Assembly (NCBI RefSeq): GCF_017308975.1
Contig: NZ_JADWPD010000002.1
Coordinates: 1 to 64,000, forward strand
Reading direction: 5' to 3'
Length of the DNA stretch: 64,000 nucleotides
Origin: Amycolatopsis sp. MtRt-6
Lineage (GTDB): Bacteria > Actinomycetota > Actinomycetes > Mycobacteriales > Pseudonocardiaceae
Part shown: positions 45,614 through 54,708 of the stretch, in pieces
How positions within the stretch are numbered: the first letter of the stretch is position 1
Layout: each line of letters begins with the position of its first letter
The notes under the pieces: generated by a model
The model's input: the letters and a program-made list of their open reading frames with translations, nothing else
What the model was told of the DNA's origin: nothing
Database searches by the model: none
Translations under genes and position numbers: made by a program

Positions 45614-47311
45614 CTAGAAGATGATGTTCAGGGCGATGGTCAGGACGAGCACGATGCCCGCGAGCAGGCCCGGCTTGCGGTACCAGCCCGCGTTCTCGCC
45701 GGTGTCGTCGTGCTTCAGCGACTCCCGCGGGGTCAGCGAGTAGACGAGCCCGACCAGTTCCTCGTCCGGTTTCGGCTTGGTCGCCAGCGACACCACGACG
45801 CTCGCCACGATGTCGACGACGAACGCGGTCCCGGCGGCGACGAAGCTGATGCCCTGCCCGGTGAGGCCGAGCACTCCGGCCTGCGAGAGACCCCAGACGG
45901 TGATGGCGGAGCCGGTGCCGAGCACCAGGCCGACCCAGCCGGCGTGCGGCGTCATCCGCTTCCAGAACATGCCCAGGATGAACGTCGCGAACAGCGGCGC
46001 GTTGAAGAAGGAGAACAGGTCCTGCAGGTAGTTCAGGATGTTGCCGGAGTTCGACGCGATGAACGCCGTGCCGATCGCCGCGATCGTGCCGAGCGAAGTC
46101 ACCACGCGGCCGAGGTTCAGGTAGTAGTGGTCCGGCTTGTCCTTCTTCACGTACGTCTGCCAGATGTCGTACGTGAAGACCGTGTTGAACGAGCTCAGGT
46201 TCGCCGCCATGCCGGCCATGAAGGACGCCAGCAGACCGGCGATGGCGATGCCGAGCATGCCGTTCGGCAGCAGGTCGCGCATCAGCAGCAGGAGCGCGTT
46301 GTTGAAGGTGACGCCGCTTTCGGCCGTGCCGCCGTCGAGCAGCACCTGCTTGTCCCGGACGTACTCGGACACGGTGACCGCGGCGATCATGCCGGGGATG
46401 ATCACGATGAACGGGACCAGCATCTTCGGGAACGCGCCGATGATGGGCGTGCGCCGCGCGGCGGACATGCTCTTCGACGCCATCGCGCGCTGGACCTCGA
46501 CGAAGTTCGTCGTCCAGTAACCGAAGGAGAGCACGAAGCCGAGGCCGAAGACGATGCCCAGCACCGAAAGCAGGCTGTTGCCGAAGCCGGTCAGGTTGTC
46601 ACCGGGCCACGAGTGCAGCTGCGCGGAGCCACCGGGGCTGTTGGTCACCTTGTCGACCAGGCCCTCCCAGCCACCGACCTTGACCAGGCCGACGATCGTC
46701 AGCGGCACCAGCGCGATGACGATGACGAAGAACTGCAGGACCTCGTTGTAGATCGCGGCGGAGAGGCCGCCGAGCGCGGTGTAGGAGAGCACGATGGCGG
46801 CGGCGACGATGATCGACACCCACAGCGGCCAGCCCAGCAGCAGGTTCACCACGCTGGCCAGCAGGAAGAGGTTCGCGCCCGCGATGAGGATCTGGGCGGC
46901 GGCGAAGCTGACGCCGTTGACCAGGTGGGCCGGCCTGCCGAAGCGCCGCCGCATGAACTCCGGGACGCTGCGGACCTTGGAGCCGTAGTAGAAGGGCATC
47001 ATCACGATGCCGAGGAACAGCATCGCCGGGATGGCGCCGATCCAGAAGTAGTGCACGGTCGGCAGGCCGTACTGGGCGCCGTTGGCCGACATGCCCATGA
47101 CCTCGACCGCGCCGAGGTTCGCCGAGATGAACGCGAGGCCGGTGACCCAGGCGGGCAGCGACCGGCCGGACAGGAAGAAGTCGAGGCTGCTCGACACCTG
47201 CCGCCGCGCCAGGTACCCGATGCCGAGCACGAGCGCGAAATAGAACGCCAGCTCGATGTAGTCGATCGCGCTCGCGTCGAGTCGCAGGTTCGCATCGGCC
47301 AGTACGAGCAC
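45614..47311 (-). CDS. Sodium:solute symporter (SSS family)
   Basis: A thirteen- to fourteen-helix transporter of 565 residues. Family marks include DFFLSGRSLPAWVTGLAFISANLGAVE, YTALGGLSAAIYNEVLQF and the GFGYWTT-like helix, here FGYWTTNFVEVQRAM. The closest pattern is sugar (SGLT-like) transport, but the substrate is not certain. GTG 47311 follows GGAGG by 8 nt. Longer in-frame starts lack a ribosome site. Confidence 0.92.
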   Translation of the reverse strand: MLVLADANLRLDASAIDYIELAFYFALVLGIGYLARRQVSSSLDFFLSGRSLPAWVTGLAFISANLGAVEVMGMSANGAQYGLPTVHYFWIGAIPAMLFLGIVMMPFYYGSKVRSVPEFMRRRFGRPAHLVNGVSFAAAQILIAGANLFLLASVVNLLLGWPLWVSIIVAAAIVLSYTALGGLSAAIYNEVLQFFVIVIALVPLTIVGLVKVGGWEGLVDKVTNSPGGSAQLHSWPGDNLTGFGNSLLSVLGIVFGLGFVLSFGYWTTNFVEVQRAMASKSMSAARRTPIIGAFPKMLVPFIVIIPGMIAAVTVSEYVRDKQVLLDGGTAESGVTFNNALLLLMRDLLPNGMLGIAIAGLLASFMAGMAANLSSFNTVFTYDIWQTYVKKDKPDHYYLNLGRVVTSLGTIAAIGTAFIASNSGNILNYLQDLFSFFNAPLFATFILGMFWKRMTPHAGWVGLVLGTGSAITVWGLSQAGVLGLTGQGISFVAAGTAFVVDIVASVVVSLATKPKPDEELVGLVYSLTPRESLKHDDTGENAGWYRKPGLLAGIVLVLTIALNIIF

Positions 47312-47439
47312 CCGACCCACCTCCGGCAGTTCCTTCTGCAAACAGGACAACAACCGACAGGAATCACCAGCATCCCGTCAGATCCGGACAGTACTGCATG
47401 GATTCAGGGTCGGCACGCCGACTCGTCCACAATGGCCGA

Positions 47440-47480
47440 AGGGCGCGCTCCCCCGGTCTGGACCAGGGGAGACGCGCCCT
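47440..47480 (-). terminator. Hairpin terminator after the C1-type protein gene
   Basis: AGGGCGCG pairs with CGCGCCCT, and an inner CCCC/GGGG stem lies between. It is 30 nt beyond the minus-strand stop at 47511. Confidence 0.72.
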
Positions 47481-47510
47481 CGTTTCACGCGCCGCGGGAG
47501 CGGCTGACGA

Positions 47511-48287
47511 TCAGCGGTCGGTCGGTACGGCGATCTCACCGTCCTCGTCGATCAGGTGGGCCAGCACCTCGTCGGGCAGGTAGGTCCGGTGCGGGTAGCC
47601 CGGGCCCCACGAGTTGAGGATCGGCACGGCGCCGAGTTCGTCGGCCCGCGGGTTGGCGAGCACCGAGTGCACGTCGTCGACGGACTTCGCCCAGCGGAAC
47701 GCCTTGATGCCCTGCTTGGCCTCGGCGGTGTACTTCTCGCGGGTGCGCCAGTCGTCGTCGGCGTAGGACTCGTCCCACAGGACGTGCCCGGTGTCCTTGA
47801 GCACTTCGGCCGCGGCGCGGCACGACGTGCCGTTCTCGTCGCCGGGGTTGGTCTCGGGCCACTCGTCGCGCTTCTTGGCCTGGTCCCAGAGCCAGCGGGC
47901 CGAGTACTCGCTGCCGTTGAAGATCGACATGCAGCGCGACCAGGCGAAGCCGACGCAGGCGCCTTCGCGGCCCTGGTCGTAGAACGCGTACCAGGCGTCG
48001 GTGTCCGGGGTGCCGCCCGGCTCGAGGCAGACGGCGTGGCCGCCGCGGATCCGGCCGAGGTGCTTGACGCCGGCCTTCGCGATGAAGAACTCGCCGGACG
48101 TCTCGTCCTGTTCCGGCTGGTCGAACGCCGAGTACCAGTTGACCCCGATCACGACCGGCGCGCGGGTGGGCTTGTCGTCGTCGGCGAGCGCGCCGAGCGG
48201 ATACCTTTCCACGTGCCGCCAGTCGTCCGGAATGAACCGGCCCAGGCGCGGGTCGGCCGGATCGGAACCGAGTGGGCGATAACGCAT
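47511..48287 (-). CDS. Papain-fold (C1-like) protein with unusual motif order
   Basis: The 258-residue protein has a papain-like cysteine segment DQGREGACVGFAWSRCM (Cys111) and an Asn segment PILNSWGPGYP (Asn225). The only GHAV-type histidine segment, GGHAVCLEP (His84), comes before the cysteine instead of between Cys and Asn. There is no signal peptide, so it is cytosolic. ATG 48287 has an excellent AAGGAGGAAG. The gene stands alone behind an AT-richer 380-bp gap. Activity as a protease is unproven. Confidence 0.72.
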   Translation of the reverse strand: MRYRPLGSDPADPRLGRFIPDDWRHVERYPLGALADDDKPTRAPVVIGVNWYSAFDQPEQDETSGEFFIAKAGVKHLGRIRGGHAVCLEPGGTPDTDAWYAFYDQGREGACVGFAWSRCMSIFNGSEYSARWLWDQAKKRDEWPETNPGDENGTSCRAAAEVLKDTGHVLWDESYADDDWRTREKYTAEAKQGIKAFRWAKSVDDVHSVLANPRADELGAVPILNSWGPGYPHRTYLPDEVLAHLIDEDGEIAVPTDR

Positions 48288-48670
48288 GACTTCCTCCTTC
48301 GTGCAGGCCAAAATGCGCGCACACCGGCCGGATGGCATGCACACCCCGAGCTCGAAGGCGGATTGAAACGTTGGCACGACGAAAAAGTGACGGCCGAGCG
48401 CACCACCCTCCGGCCACGCCGGACGCACCGGCGGAACCCCTCGAATCGAGTGTGGCACAGCACGTTCGAATAAGAACCCGAACTCACCCGAACAGCGCAT
48501 AAAAGGCGTTGAAAAAGTAACCGCCCACTGCGCACGGGCCTATCGGGTTAACGATTTCCTGGCGGAGCGAGAATCATCGAATCAGATACGTCGATTTCGG
48601 CATCGATTCGGTATCGCCCCGGATACCGCCCCTTCGGGCAGCTGAGGGGTCAATTTTTCAACGACCCGCG
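48288..48670. other. 383-bp non-coding gap, AT-richer than surroundings
   Basis: No credible gene. It contains the promoter region of the C1-like gene. CGGTATC-GCCCCG-GATACCG is a perfect hairpin at 48609-48628. A CCCCT...AGGGG hairpin with a run of T/A (48629-48659) probably ends the nucS-DUF1653 transcript. Several GAATC/GATTC repeats lie at 48570-48612. Confidence 0.6.
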
Positions 48671-48886
48671 TCAGTCCGCCACCCGGCGGAAGCGCGGCAC
48701 GCGGCCGCCGGGTGTCTCGACGGTCTCGACGAACATCGCCTTCGGCCGCACCCACAGCCCGTGCTCGCCGTAGAGCGCCCGGTACACCACGAGCTCCTCT
48801 TCGGTCTCGCTGTGCCGGGCGACGCCCACCACCTCGTACTCCGCGCCCTTGTGGTGGACGTACCGCCCGGGCTCCACGTCGGACAC
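48671..48886 (-). CDS. DUF1653 protein
   Basis: The 71-residue beta-rich protein has the DUF1653 pattern: PGRYVHHKGAEYEVVGVARHSETEEELVVYR, then LWVRPKAMFVETV and a basic end. GTG 48886 lies 1 nt after the nucS stop, so it is cotranscribed. Function is unknown. Confidence 0.88.
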   Translation of the reverse strand: MSDVEPGRYVHHKGAEYEVVGVARHSETEEELVVYRALYGEHGLWVRPKAMFVETVETPGGRVPRFRRVAD

Positions 48887-48887
48887 G

Positions 48888-49547
48888 TCAGAACAGCCGG
48901 AACTCGTCGGACTCGATGCCGCGCAGCTCGTCGTAGTCCAGGGTCAGGCAGCGGATGCCGCGGTCCTCGGCCAGCGTGCGGGCCTGCGGCTTGATGATCT
49001 GGGCCGCGAACACGCCCTGCACCGGCGCCAGCAGCGGGTCGCGGTTGAGCAGCTCCAGGTAGCGCGTGAGCTGCTCGACGCCGTCGATTTCGCCGCGGCG
49101 CTTGATCTCGACCGCCACCGAACGGCCTTCGGCGTCGCGGGCCATGATGTCGACCGGGCCGATCGCCGTGGGGAATTCGCGGCGGACCAGCGTGTAGCCG
49201 TCGCCGAGGGTCTTGATGTGCTCGGCCAGCAGTTCCTGCAGGTGCGCTTCGACGCCGTCCTTCTGCAGGCCCGGTTCCGCGCCCAGGGCCTGCGAGTAGT
49301 CGTGGAAGACCTCCTCGATCGAGATCACCAGCTTCTCGCCCTGCTTGTTTTCGACGATCCAGAGGTTGCCGTCCTCGATCAGCCAGCAGGGTGGGCTCAT
49401 CCAGTTCAACGGCTTGTACGCACGGTCGTCGGAGTGCACCGACACCGAGCCGTCGGACTTGACGAGCAGCAGGCGGGTGGCCATCGGCAGGTGGGCGGTC
49501 AGCCGGCCGGCGTAGTCGACCTGGCACCGCGCGATCACGAGACGCAC
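48888..49547 (-). CDS. nucS: Mismatch-specific endonuclease NucS/EndoMS
   Basis: This 219-residue enzyme cuts both strands at G-T and related mismatches, replacing MutS-MutL in actinobacteria, and acts with the beta clamp. The N-terminal DNA-binding domain includes [15 protein letters not shown]. The nuclease site is GPVDIMARD with [23 protein letters not shown]. The GTG lies 6 nt after TACCCT (49554-49559, minus strand), suggesting a leaderless mRNA. Confidence 0.96.
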   Translation of the reverse strand: MRLVIARCQVDYAGRLTAHLPMATRLLLVKSDGSVSVHSDDRAYKPLNWMSPPCWLIEDGNLWIVENKQGEKLVISIEEVFHDYSQALGAEPGLQKDGVEAHLQELLAEHIKTLGDGYTLVRREFPTAIGPVDIMARDAEGRSVAVEIKRRGEIDGVEQLTRYLELLNRDPLLAPVQGVFAAQIIKPQARTLAEDRGIRCLTLDYDELRGIESDEFRLF

Positions 49548-49571
49548 CCGAGGAGGGTAGGACAGGTTCGG

Positions 49572-49577
49572 GATACT
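49572..49577 (+). promoter_or_regulatory. -10 element of the Nudix gene (leaderless)
   Basis: GATACT ends 6 nt before GTG 49584. It lies back to back with the nucS promoter in a 36-bp gap. Confidence 0.5.
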
Positions 49578-49583
49578 GGACGG

Positions 49584-50129
49584 GTGGACCCCATTCAGCG
49601 TGTCGCGTCCCGCGAGGTGTACCGGAACAACTGGATGACCGTGCGGGAGGACGAAATCCGCCGCTCCGACGGCTCGGCGGGCATCTACGGCGTGATCGAC
49701 AAGCCGGCGTACGCGCTGGTCGTCGCCCAGGACGGCGACCGGTTCCGGCTGGTCGAGCAGTTCCGCTACCCGCTCGGTGAGCGGCGCTGGGAGTTCCCGC
49801 AGGGCACCGCGCCGGACCTGGCCGACGTGCCGCCGGACGAGCTCGCCGTGCGGGAACTGCGCGAGGAGACCGGGTTGCGGGCCGGCTCGATGGTGCCGCT
49901 GGGCAGGCTCGACGTCGCCGCCGGCATGAGCAGCCAGCGCGGCTGGGTGTTCCTCGCCACGGACATCACCGAGGGCGAGCCCGAGCGCGAGCACGAGGAG
50001 CAGGACATGCGCAGCGCGTGGTTCGCGCGCGCGGACGTCGAGAAGATGATCCTCGCCGGCGAGATCACCGACGCGCAGTCGATCGCCGCGTGGGCGCAGC
50101 TCATGCTGTACGAGCGCACCCAGGGCTGA
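49584..50129 (+). CDS. Nudix hydrolase (ADP-ribose pyrophosphatase-like)
   Basis: Its 181 residues contain the Nudix box ending in [13 protein letters not shown] and the ADP-ribose pyrophosphatase-like strand [15 protein letters not shown]. It probably hydrolyses ADP-ribose or a similar nucleoside diphosphate. It is divergent from nucS and convergent with the enoyl-CoA hydratase with no gap. Confidence 0.92.
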   Translation: MDPIQRVASREVYRNNWMTVREDEIRRSDGSAGIYGVIDKPAYALVVAQDGDRFRLVEQFRYPLGERRWEFPQGTAPDLADVPPDELAVRELREETGLRAGSMVPLGRLDVAAGMSSQRGWVFLATDITEGEPEREHEEQDMRSAWFARADVEKMILAGEITDAQSIAAWAQLMLYERTQG

Positions 50130-50903
50130 TCAGTCGGGCCAGGAGGGCTTGCGCTTCTCCAGGAACGCCGCCATGCCTTCGCGGGCGCCGGGCAGCTGGG
50201 ACGCCGCCGCCATGACCTCCAGCGCGATCGCGTACGCGTCGGCCTCGGGCCGGTCGAGCTGGGCGTAGAGCGTCACCTTGCCCATCGACTTGCTGGCGCG
50301 GCTGCCGCGGGTAGCCCGGGCCAGCAGCTCGGCGACGGCGTCGTCGAGCCGCTCATCGGGCACGACCCGGTTGACCAGACCCCAGTCGAGCGCGGTCGCC
50401 GCGTCGACGACGTCGCCGGTCAGCGCCAGCTCCATCAGCCGCTTGCGGCCGATCGAGCGCGCCACGGGGACCGCCGGCGTGTGGCAGAACCAGCCGCCCT
50501 TGCCGCCCGGCAGCGCGAAGCCCGCCGACTCGGCCGCCACGGCCAGGTCGCACGACGCCACCAGCTGGCAGCCCGCCGCGGTGGCCAGGCCGTGCACCCG
50601 CGCGATGACGACCTGCGGGATCGACTCCATCGTCTTCATCAGGTCGGTGCACAGGGTCAGCAGCTCGCGCACGCCGGTCAGGTCCCGCGCGGCGACGTCG
50701 GCGAAGTCGTGGCCGGCGGAGAACACCGGGCCGTCGCCGGCCAGCACGACACCGGTCGCGTCGGAGGTCCCCGCCTCGTGGAACGCGGCGAGCAGCTCGG
50801 CGAGGTGGTCCGCGGAGAGCGAATTGCGCCGGGCCGCCCGGTTCATGGTGATCGTGACGGTGTCGCCGTCGCGCTTGACCAGGATGTGCTCGTACTCGGT
50901 CAT
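50130..50903 (-). CDS. Enoyl-CoA hydratase/isomerase family protein
   Basis: A crotonase fold of 257 residues. The oxyanion-hole segments are PVFSAGHDFADVA and HGLATAAGCQLVASCDLAVA. The catalytic-Glu position near GGKGGWFCHTPA is not conserved as in classical hydratases, so isomerase or another crotonase chemistry is possible. It may share a transcript with the mutase upstream, 37 nt away. Confidence 0.9.
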   Translation of the reverse strand: MTEYEHILVKRDGDTVTITMNRAARRNSLSADHLAELLAAFHEAGTSDATGVVLAGDGPVFSAGHDFADVAARDLTGVRELLTLCTDLMKTMESIPQVVIARVHGLATAAGCQLVASCDLAVAAESAGFALPGGKGGWFCHTPAVPVARSIGRKRLMELALTGDVVDAATALDWGLVNRVVPDERLDDAVAELLARATRGSRASKSMGKVTLYAQLDRPEADAYAIALEVMAAASQLPGAREGMAAFLEKRKPSWPD

Positions 50904-50940
50904 GCCCCGACGGTAGCCCCTCGGAGCGGGCCAGTGGAGC

Positions 50941-52959
50941 TCAGCCGAGGCCGTTCCGCTCCCGGATCAGGCTGACGATGCCGTCCATGATCCCGGTGAG
51001 CTCGTAGTCCTTCGGCGTGAACACCCGGGCGATGCCGCGTTCGGTGAGCAGCGCGGCGTCGTCCGGCGGGATGATGCCGCCGACGATCACCGGCACGTCG
51101 CCCGCGCCGGCGGCACGCAGGCCGTCGACGACGTGCGGGACGACCTCGAGGTGCGAGCCGGACAGCACGGAGAGCCCGACGACGTGCACGCCTTCCTGCA
51201 CCGCGGCCGCGACGATCTGCTCGGGCGTCAGCCGGATGCCCTGGTAGACGACCTCGAAGCCGACGTCGCGCGCCCGGACGGCGACCTGCTCGGCGCCGTT
51301 GGAGTGCCCGTCCAGGCCCGGCTTGCCGACCAGGATCCGCAGCCGCTCGCCCAGCTCCGCCTCGGTTTCCCGGACGCGCGTGCGCACCCGCTCCAGCTCG
51401 GGGTCGCCCGTGCCGGCGACCGCGGAGGCGGAAACGCCGGTGGGCGCCCGGTATTCGCCGAACACCTCGCGCAGCGCGCCGGCCCACTCGCCGGTGGTCA
51501 CGCCGGCCCGCGCACAGTCCACAGTGGCCTCGAAGAGGTTTTCCGTGGTCTGCGCCCGCTCCTTCAGCGCGGCCAGCGACCGCTCGACGGCGTCGTTGTC
51601 ACGCCGGGCGCGCCAGTCCTCGATGGCGGCGACGGCGGCCTTCTCGACGGCGGGGTCGATCGTTTCGATCGCCTTCGCGCCTTCGGCCTGCAGCGGTGAC
51701 GGCTCGGTCGTCCCGAACTTGTTGACGCCGACCAGGATCCGTTCGCCGTTCTCCATCTCGCGGCGGTACTCGGCCAGCGAGGCGACCAGCTGCGACTTCA
51801 TGTACCCGCTCTCGACCGCGGCGACCGCGCCGCCGAGGTCCTGCACGCGGGCGATCTCCTCGCGGGCGCCGGCCATGATCTCGTCGACCTTGGCCTGGAT
51901 GACGTGCGAGCCGTCGAAGATGTCCTCGTACTCCAGCAGGTCCGTCTCGAAGGCGAGCACCTGCTGCATCCGCAGCGCCCACTGCTGGTCCCACGGCCGC
52001 GGCAGGCCGAGGGCCTCGTTCCACGCCGGCAGCTGGATCGCGCGGGCGCGGGCGCCGCGGGAGAGCGACACCGCGAGCATCTCCAGCACGATCCGCTGGA
52101 CGTTGTTCTCCGGCTGGGCCTCGGTCAGCCCGAGCGAGTTCACCTGGACGCCGTAGCGCAGCCGGCGGGCCTTCGGATCCGTGACGCCGTAACGGTCGCG
52201 CGTGAGCTCGTCCCAGAGCGCGGTGAACGCGCGCATCTTGGACATCTCCTCGACGAACCGGACACCGGCGTTGACGAAGAAGGAGATCCGCGCGACGACC
52301 TTCGCCATGTCGGCCGCGTCGACCTGCCCCGAGTCGCGGACGGCGTCGAGCACGGCGATCGCGGTGCACAGCGCGTACGCGACCTCCTGCGTCGGCGTCG
52401 CCCCGGCTTCCTGCAGGTGGTAGCTGCAGATGTTGATCGGGTTCCACTTCGGCACGTGGTGCACGGTCCACGCGATCACGTCGGTGATCAGCCGCAGGCT
52501 CGGCCCCGGCGGGAAGATGTAGGTCCCGCGGGACAGGTACTCCTTGATGATGTCGTTCTGCGTGGTGCCGGCGAGCTTGGCGAGGACCTCGTCGACGTCC
52601 CGGCCCTCGGCCTCGGCCTGCTCGCGCGCCACGGAGACGTACAGCGCGAGCAGCCACATGGCCGGCGCGTTGATGGTCATCGACGTGTTGGCTTCGGCGA
52701 GCGGGATGCCGTCGAAGAGCAGCCGCATGTCGCCGATGTGCGACACCGGCACGCCGACCTTGCCGACCTCGCCGCGGGAGAGCTGGTGGTCCGGGTCGTA
52801 GCCGGTCTGGGTCGGCAGGTCGAACGCCACCGAGAGGCCGGTCTGCCCCTTCGCGAGGTTGCGCCGGTAGAGCTCGTTCGACGCGGCCGCGGAGGAGTGC
52901 CCCGCGTAGGTTCGCATCACCCACGGTCGGTCTCGCTCGCGGTCCGTTGGATACGGCAC
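50941..52959 (-). CDS. meaA: B12-dependent ethylmalonyl-CoA mutase (MeaA-type)
   Basis: The 672-residue protein fuses the acyl-CoA-mutase TIM barrel (RTYAGHSSAAASNELYRRNL, then FDLPTQTGYDPDH) to a C-terminal cobalamin domain with the lower ligand motif GLDGHSNGAEQ at about residue 540 and VGLSVLSGSH. Its single-chain form and length fit MeaA/Ecm rather than the two-subunit methylmalonyl-CoA mutase. It works in the ethylmalonyl-CoA route of acetate assimilation and polyketide precursor supply. GTG 52959 has GGAGGTG upstream. An adenosyltransferase for its cofactor is at 59828. Confidence 0.92.
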   Translation of the reverse strand: MPYPTDRERDRPWVMRTYAGHSSAAASNELYRRNLAKGQTGLSVAFDLPTQTGYDPDHQLSRGEVGKVGVPVSHIGDMRLLFDGIPLAEANTSMTINAPAMWLLALYVSVAREQAEAEGRDVDEVLAKLAGTTQNDIIKEYLSRGTYIFPPGPSLRLITDVIAWTVHHVPKWNPINICSYHLQEAGATPTQEVAYALCTAIAVLDAVRDSGQVDAADMAKVVARISFFVNAGVRFVEEMSKMRAFTALWDELTRDRYGVTDPKARRLRYGVQVNSLGLTEAQPENNVQRIVLEMLAVSLSRGARARAIQLPAWNEALGLPRPWDQQWALRMQQVLAFETDLLEYEDIFDGSHVIQAKVDEIMAGAREEIARVQDLGGAVAAVESGYMKSQLVASLAEYRREMENGERILVGVNKFGTTEPSPLQAEGAKAIETIDPAVEKAAVAAIEDWRARRDNDAVERSLAALKERAQTTENLFEATVDCARAGVTTGEWAGALREVFGEYRAPTGVSASAVAGTGDPELERVRTRVRETEAELGERLRILVGKPGLDGHSNGAEQVAVRARDVGFEVVYQGIRLTPEQIVAAAVQEGVHVVGLSVLSGSHLEVVPHVVDGLRAAGAGDVPVIVGGIIPPDDAALLTERGIARVFTPKDYELTGIMDGIVSLIRERNGLG

Positions 52960-52993
52960 TGGACACCTCCGGCGGTGGACGTTTCGTCGAGTG

Positions 52994-53005
52994 TACCGAC
53001 CGGTA
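52994..53005. promoter_or_regulatory. Candidate TetR-type operator upstream of meaA
   Basis: TACCG-AC-CGGTA has perfect 5-bp arms and lies 35 nt before the mutase start. The form is typical of TetR-family sites. No TetR gene is adjacent. Confidence 0.4.
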
Positions 53006-53123
53006 ACATAGGTGGGCAGTGGAATCGGCCACGTCCGGGTGACGTCAGCCCGCGGCCTGCTCGCGGCCGATCAGATCGCACAGCCACGCGCGCGCGGGCC
53101 GCCCGGGGTGCCCCGGTGCCGGC

Positions 53124-53343
53124 TCAGGCGGCGCTCTGCGCCCGCGCGATCAGGTCGCGGACCCGCTCGGCCTCCGGCACCGCCGCCAGCACGATCGTGA
53201 CCTGCGGGGACTTCGTCCGCGCGCCACCGATGACGCCGAGGAGCCCCTCCGGCTCCCCGAAGGTCACCGTGCCGACGCCGCTGCGGCCGTCCCGACCACA
53301 GCAACCGCTCACCCGGCAGCAGGGCGCTCCTCGGCATGTCCAC
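53124..53343 (-). pseudogene. Decayed copy of the neighbouring PH-like membrane protein
   Basis: In one frame (from GTG 53343) the N-terminus reads LLPGERLLWSGRP, matching LLPGERVLWAGEP of the intact gene at 53402. In the next frame, after about 53281, the sequence continues GTVTFGEPEGLLGVIGG and ends ERVRDLIARAQSAA, matching GTIAFGGSGSVTLIGIGEP...RVRDLLTKAIDEA. The roughly 100-residue middle with the membrane segments is gone and the frame is shifted at the junction. Confidence 0.75.
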
Positions 53344-53401
53344 GGCGGCCTCCCCAGTCCTGTTTGCCGGGTGACGCTCGGGAGGGCCGTGCCGGTTGCC
53401 T

Positions 53402-53923
53402 TCAGGCGGCGGAGCTGTTCGCTTCCGGCGGGGCCTGGCGCGCCTTGGCCTCGTCGATGGCCTTGGTGAGCAGGTCGCGGACCCGCTTGGGCTCGCCGAT
53501 GCCGATCAGCGTCACCGAACCCGACCCGCCGAAGGCGATGGTCCCGGTGCGGGACGGGCCCGCCTTGAGCACCGGCGCCGGCAGACCGGCCAGCTCGCTG
53601 GAGCGTTCCTTCTGCCGGAACAGGCCCGACCGCGCGATGATCCGGCTGTCCGTCACGGCGTAGGTCGTGCGCCCGAGCGCGAGGTACCGGAGGATCGAGC
53701 GGCCGACCGCGCCGTAGAGGCCGGCCACCAGCACGACAACGGCGGCGACCATCGTGGGTCCGCTCGGCTCGCGCGTGAGCAGGAACCAGAGCGCGGCGGC
53801 GGCGAGGACGAGCCCGGCCGGGGCGATCACCCCGTCCGCGGCGACGTAGAGCGGGCGCTGGACCGGCTCTCCCGCCCAGAGCACGCGTTCACCGGGCAGA
53901 AGATCGATTTCGCCTGCTGACAT
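53402..53923 (-). CDS. Membrane protein with bacterial PH-like domain
   Basis: The 173-residue protein starts with LLPGERVLWAGEPV, has two membrane helices (about residues 33-72) and then a bPH2-like strand set (YAVTDSRIIARSGLFRQKERSSELAGL). It resembles small membrane-anchored bPH2 proteins of unknown role. ATG 53923 is well placed. A truncated paralogue lies immediately downstream. Confidence 0.82.
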   Translation of the reverse strand: MSAGEIDLLPGERVLWAGEPVQRPLYVAADGVIAPAGLVLAAAALWFLLTREPSGPTMVAAVVVLVAGLYGAVGRSILRYLALGRTTYAVTDSRIIARSGLFRQKERSSELAGLPAPVLKAGPSRTGTIAFGGSGSVTLIGIGEPKRVRDLLTKAIDEAKARQAPPEANSSAA

Positions 53924-54081
53924 GGCCGAACACTACTCTGCCGGAGCGTCTCCCGCGCGCGGCGCACGTGGTCGGACACCCTCTGTGCGTGGTTGATCGC
54001 GCGGCGCACCAAGTCGCGTGTGGGGCGCTGTGACCGAAATCCGCGAGACCACGCCCGGTCCGTCCGTTAGCGTGGAAAGCC

Positions 54082-54708
54082 GTGACGTGGAGTTCGTACG
54101 GCAGTTATCTGGTCATCGTGGTCCTGATCGTCGTCGCGCCGGGGCCCGACACGATGGTGATGCTCAAGAACGCGCTGTCCGGCGGGTTCCGGGGCGGGCT
54201 GCTCGCGTCGCTCGGCATCTTCGCCGGCAACGCCGTGCAGGGCAGTGCCGCGGCGCTGGGGCTCGGCGTCCTCATCGCCCGGTCGCAGCCGGTGTTCACC
54301 GCGCTCAAGTGGGCCGGCGCGGCTTACCTCGTGTACCTCGGTGTCCAGGCGCTGCGCGGCGCGTTCCGCGGTGACTACCAGGCGGTCGAGGAGGCCCAGC
54401 GACGCCGCGGCGGCGGCTTCCGGCGGTTCCGCGAGGGCTTCCTCTCCAACATCACCAACCCGAAGGTGCTGGTGCTGTATCTGTCGGTGCTGCCGCAGTT
54501 CCTCGACCCGGCGCGCACGACGACGTGGGACGCGCTCGCGCTGGCCTACACCGTCGCCGTGCTCGGTGTGCTGTGGCTGGTGGTGCTGCTGGTGTTCGTG
54601 CACCGCGTCCGCGCGTGGCTGGAGCGCCGCCGGGTCCGGCGCACCCTGGACGGCGTCACCGGCACCGCCCTGGTCGGCTTCGGCGCCGCCCTGGCCCTGG
54701 AATCCTGA
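54082..54708 (+). CDS. LysE/RhtB family exporter, copy 1
   Basis: The 208-residue protein has six membrane segments and the family marks APGPDTMVMLKNALSGG and FREGFLSNITNPKVLVLYLSVLPQF. It exports amino acids or related metabolites. GTG 54082 is the family start, with TAGCGT 8 nt before it. It is followed by a similar gene overlapping by one base. Confidence 0.9.
   Translation: MTWSSYGSYLVIVVLIVVAPGPDTMVMLKNALSGGFRGGLLASLGIFAGNAVQGSAAALGLGVLIARSQPVFTALKWAGAAYLVYLGVQALRGAFRGDYQAVEEAQRRRGGGFRRFREGFLSNITNPKVLVLYLSVLPQFLDPARTTTWDALALAYTVAVLGVLWLVVLLVFVHRVRAWLERRRVRRTLDGVTGTALVGFGAALALES

Noticed and set aside
52960-53123. Cobalamin riboswitch upstream of the mutase
   Set aside because: I could not find a B12-box-like GCCACTG segment or the long leader such a riboswitch needs.
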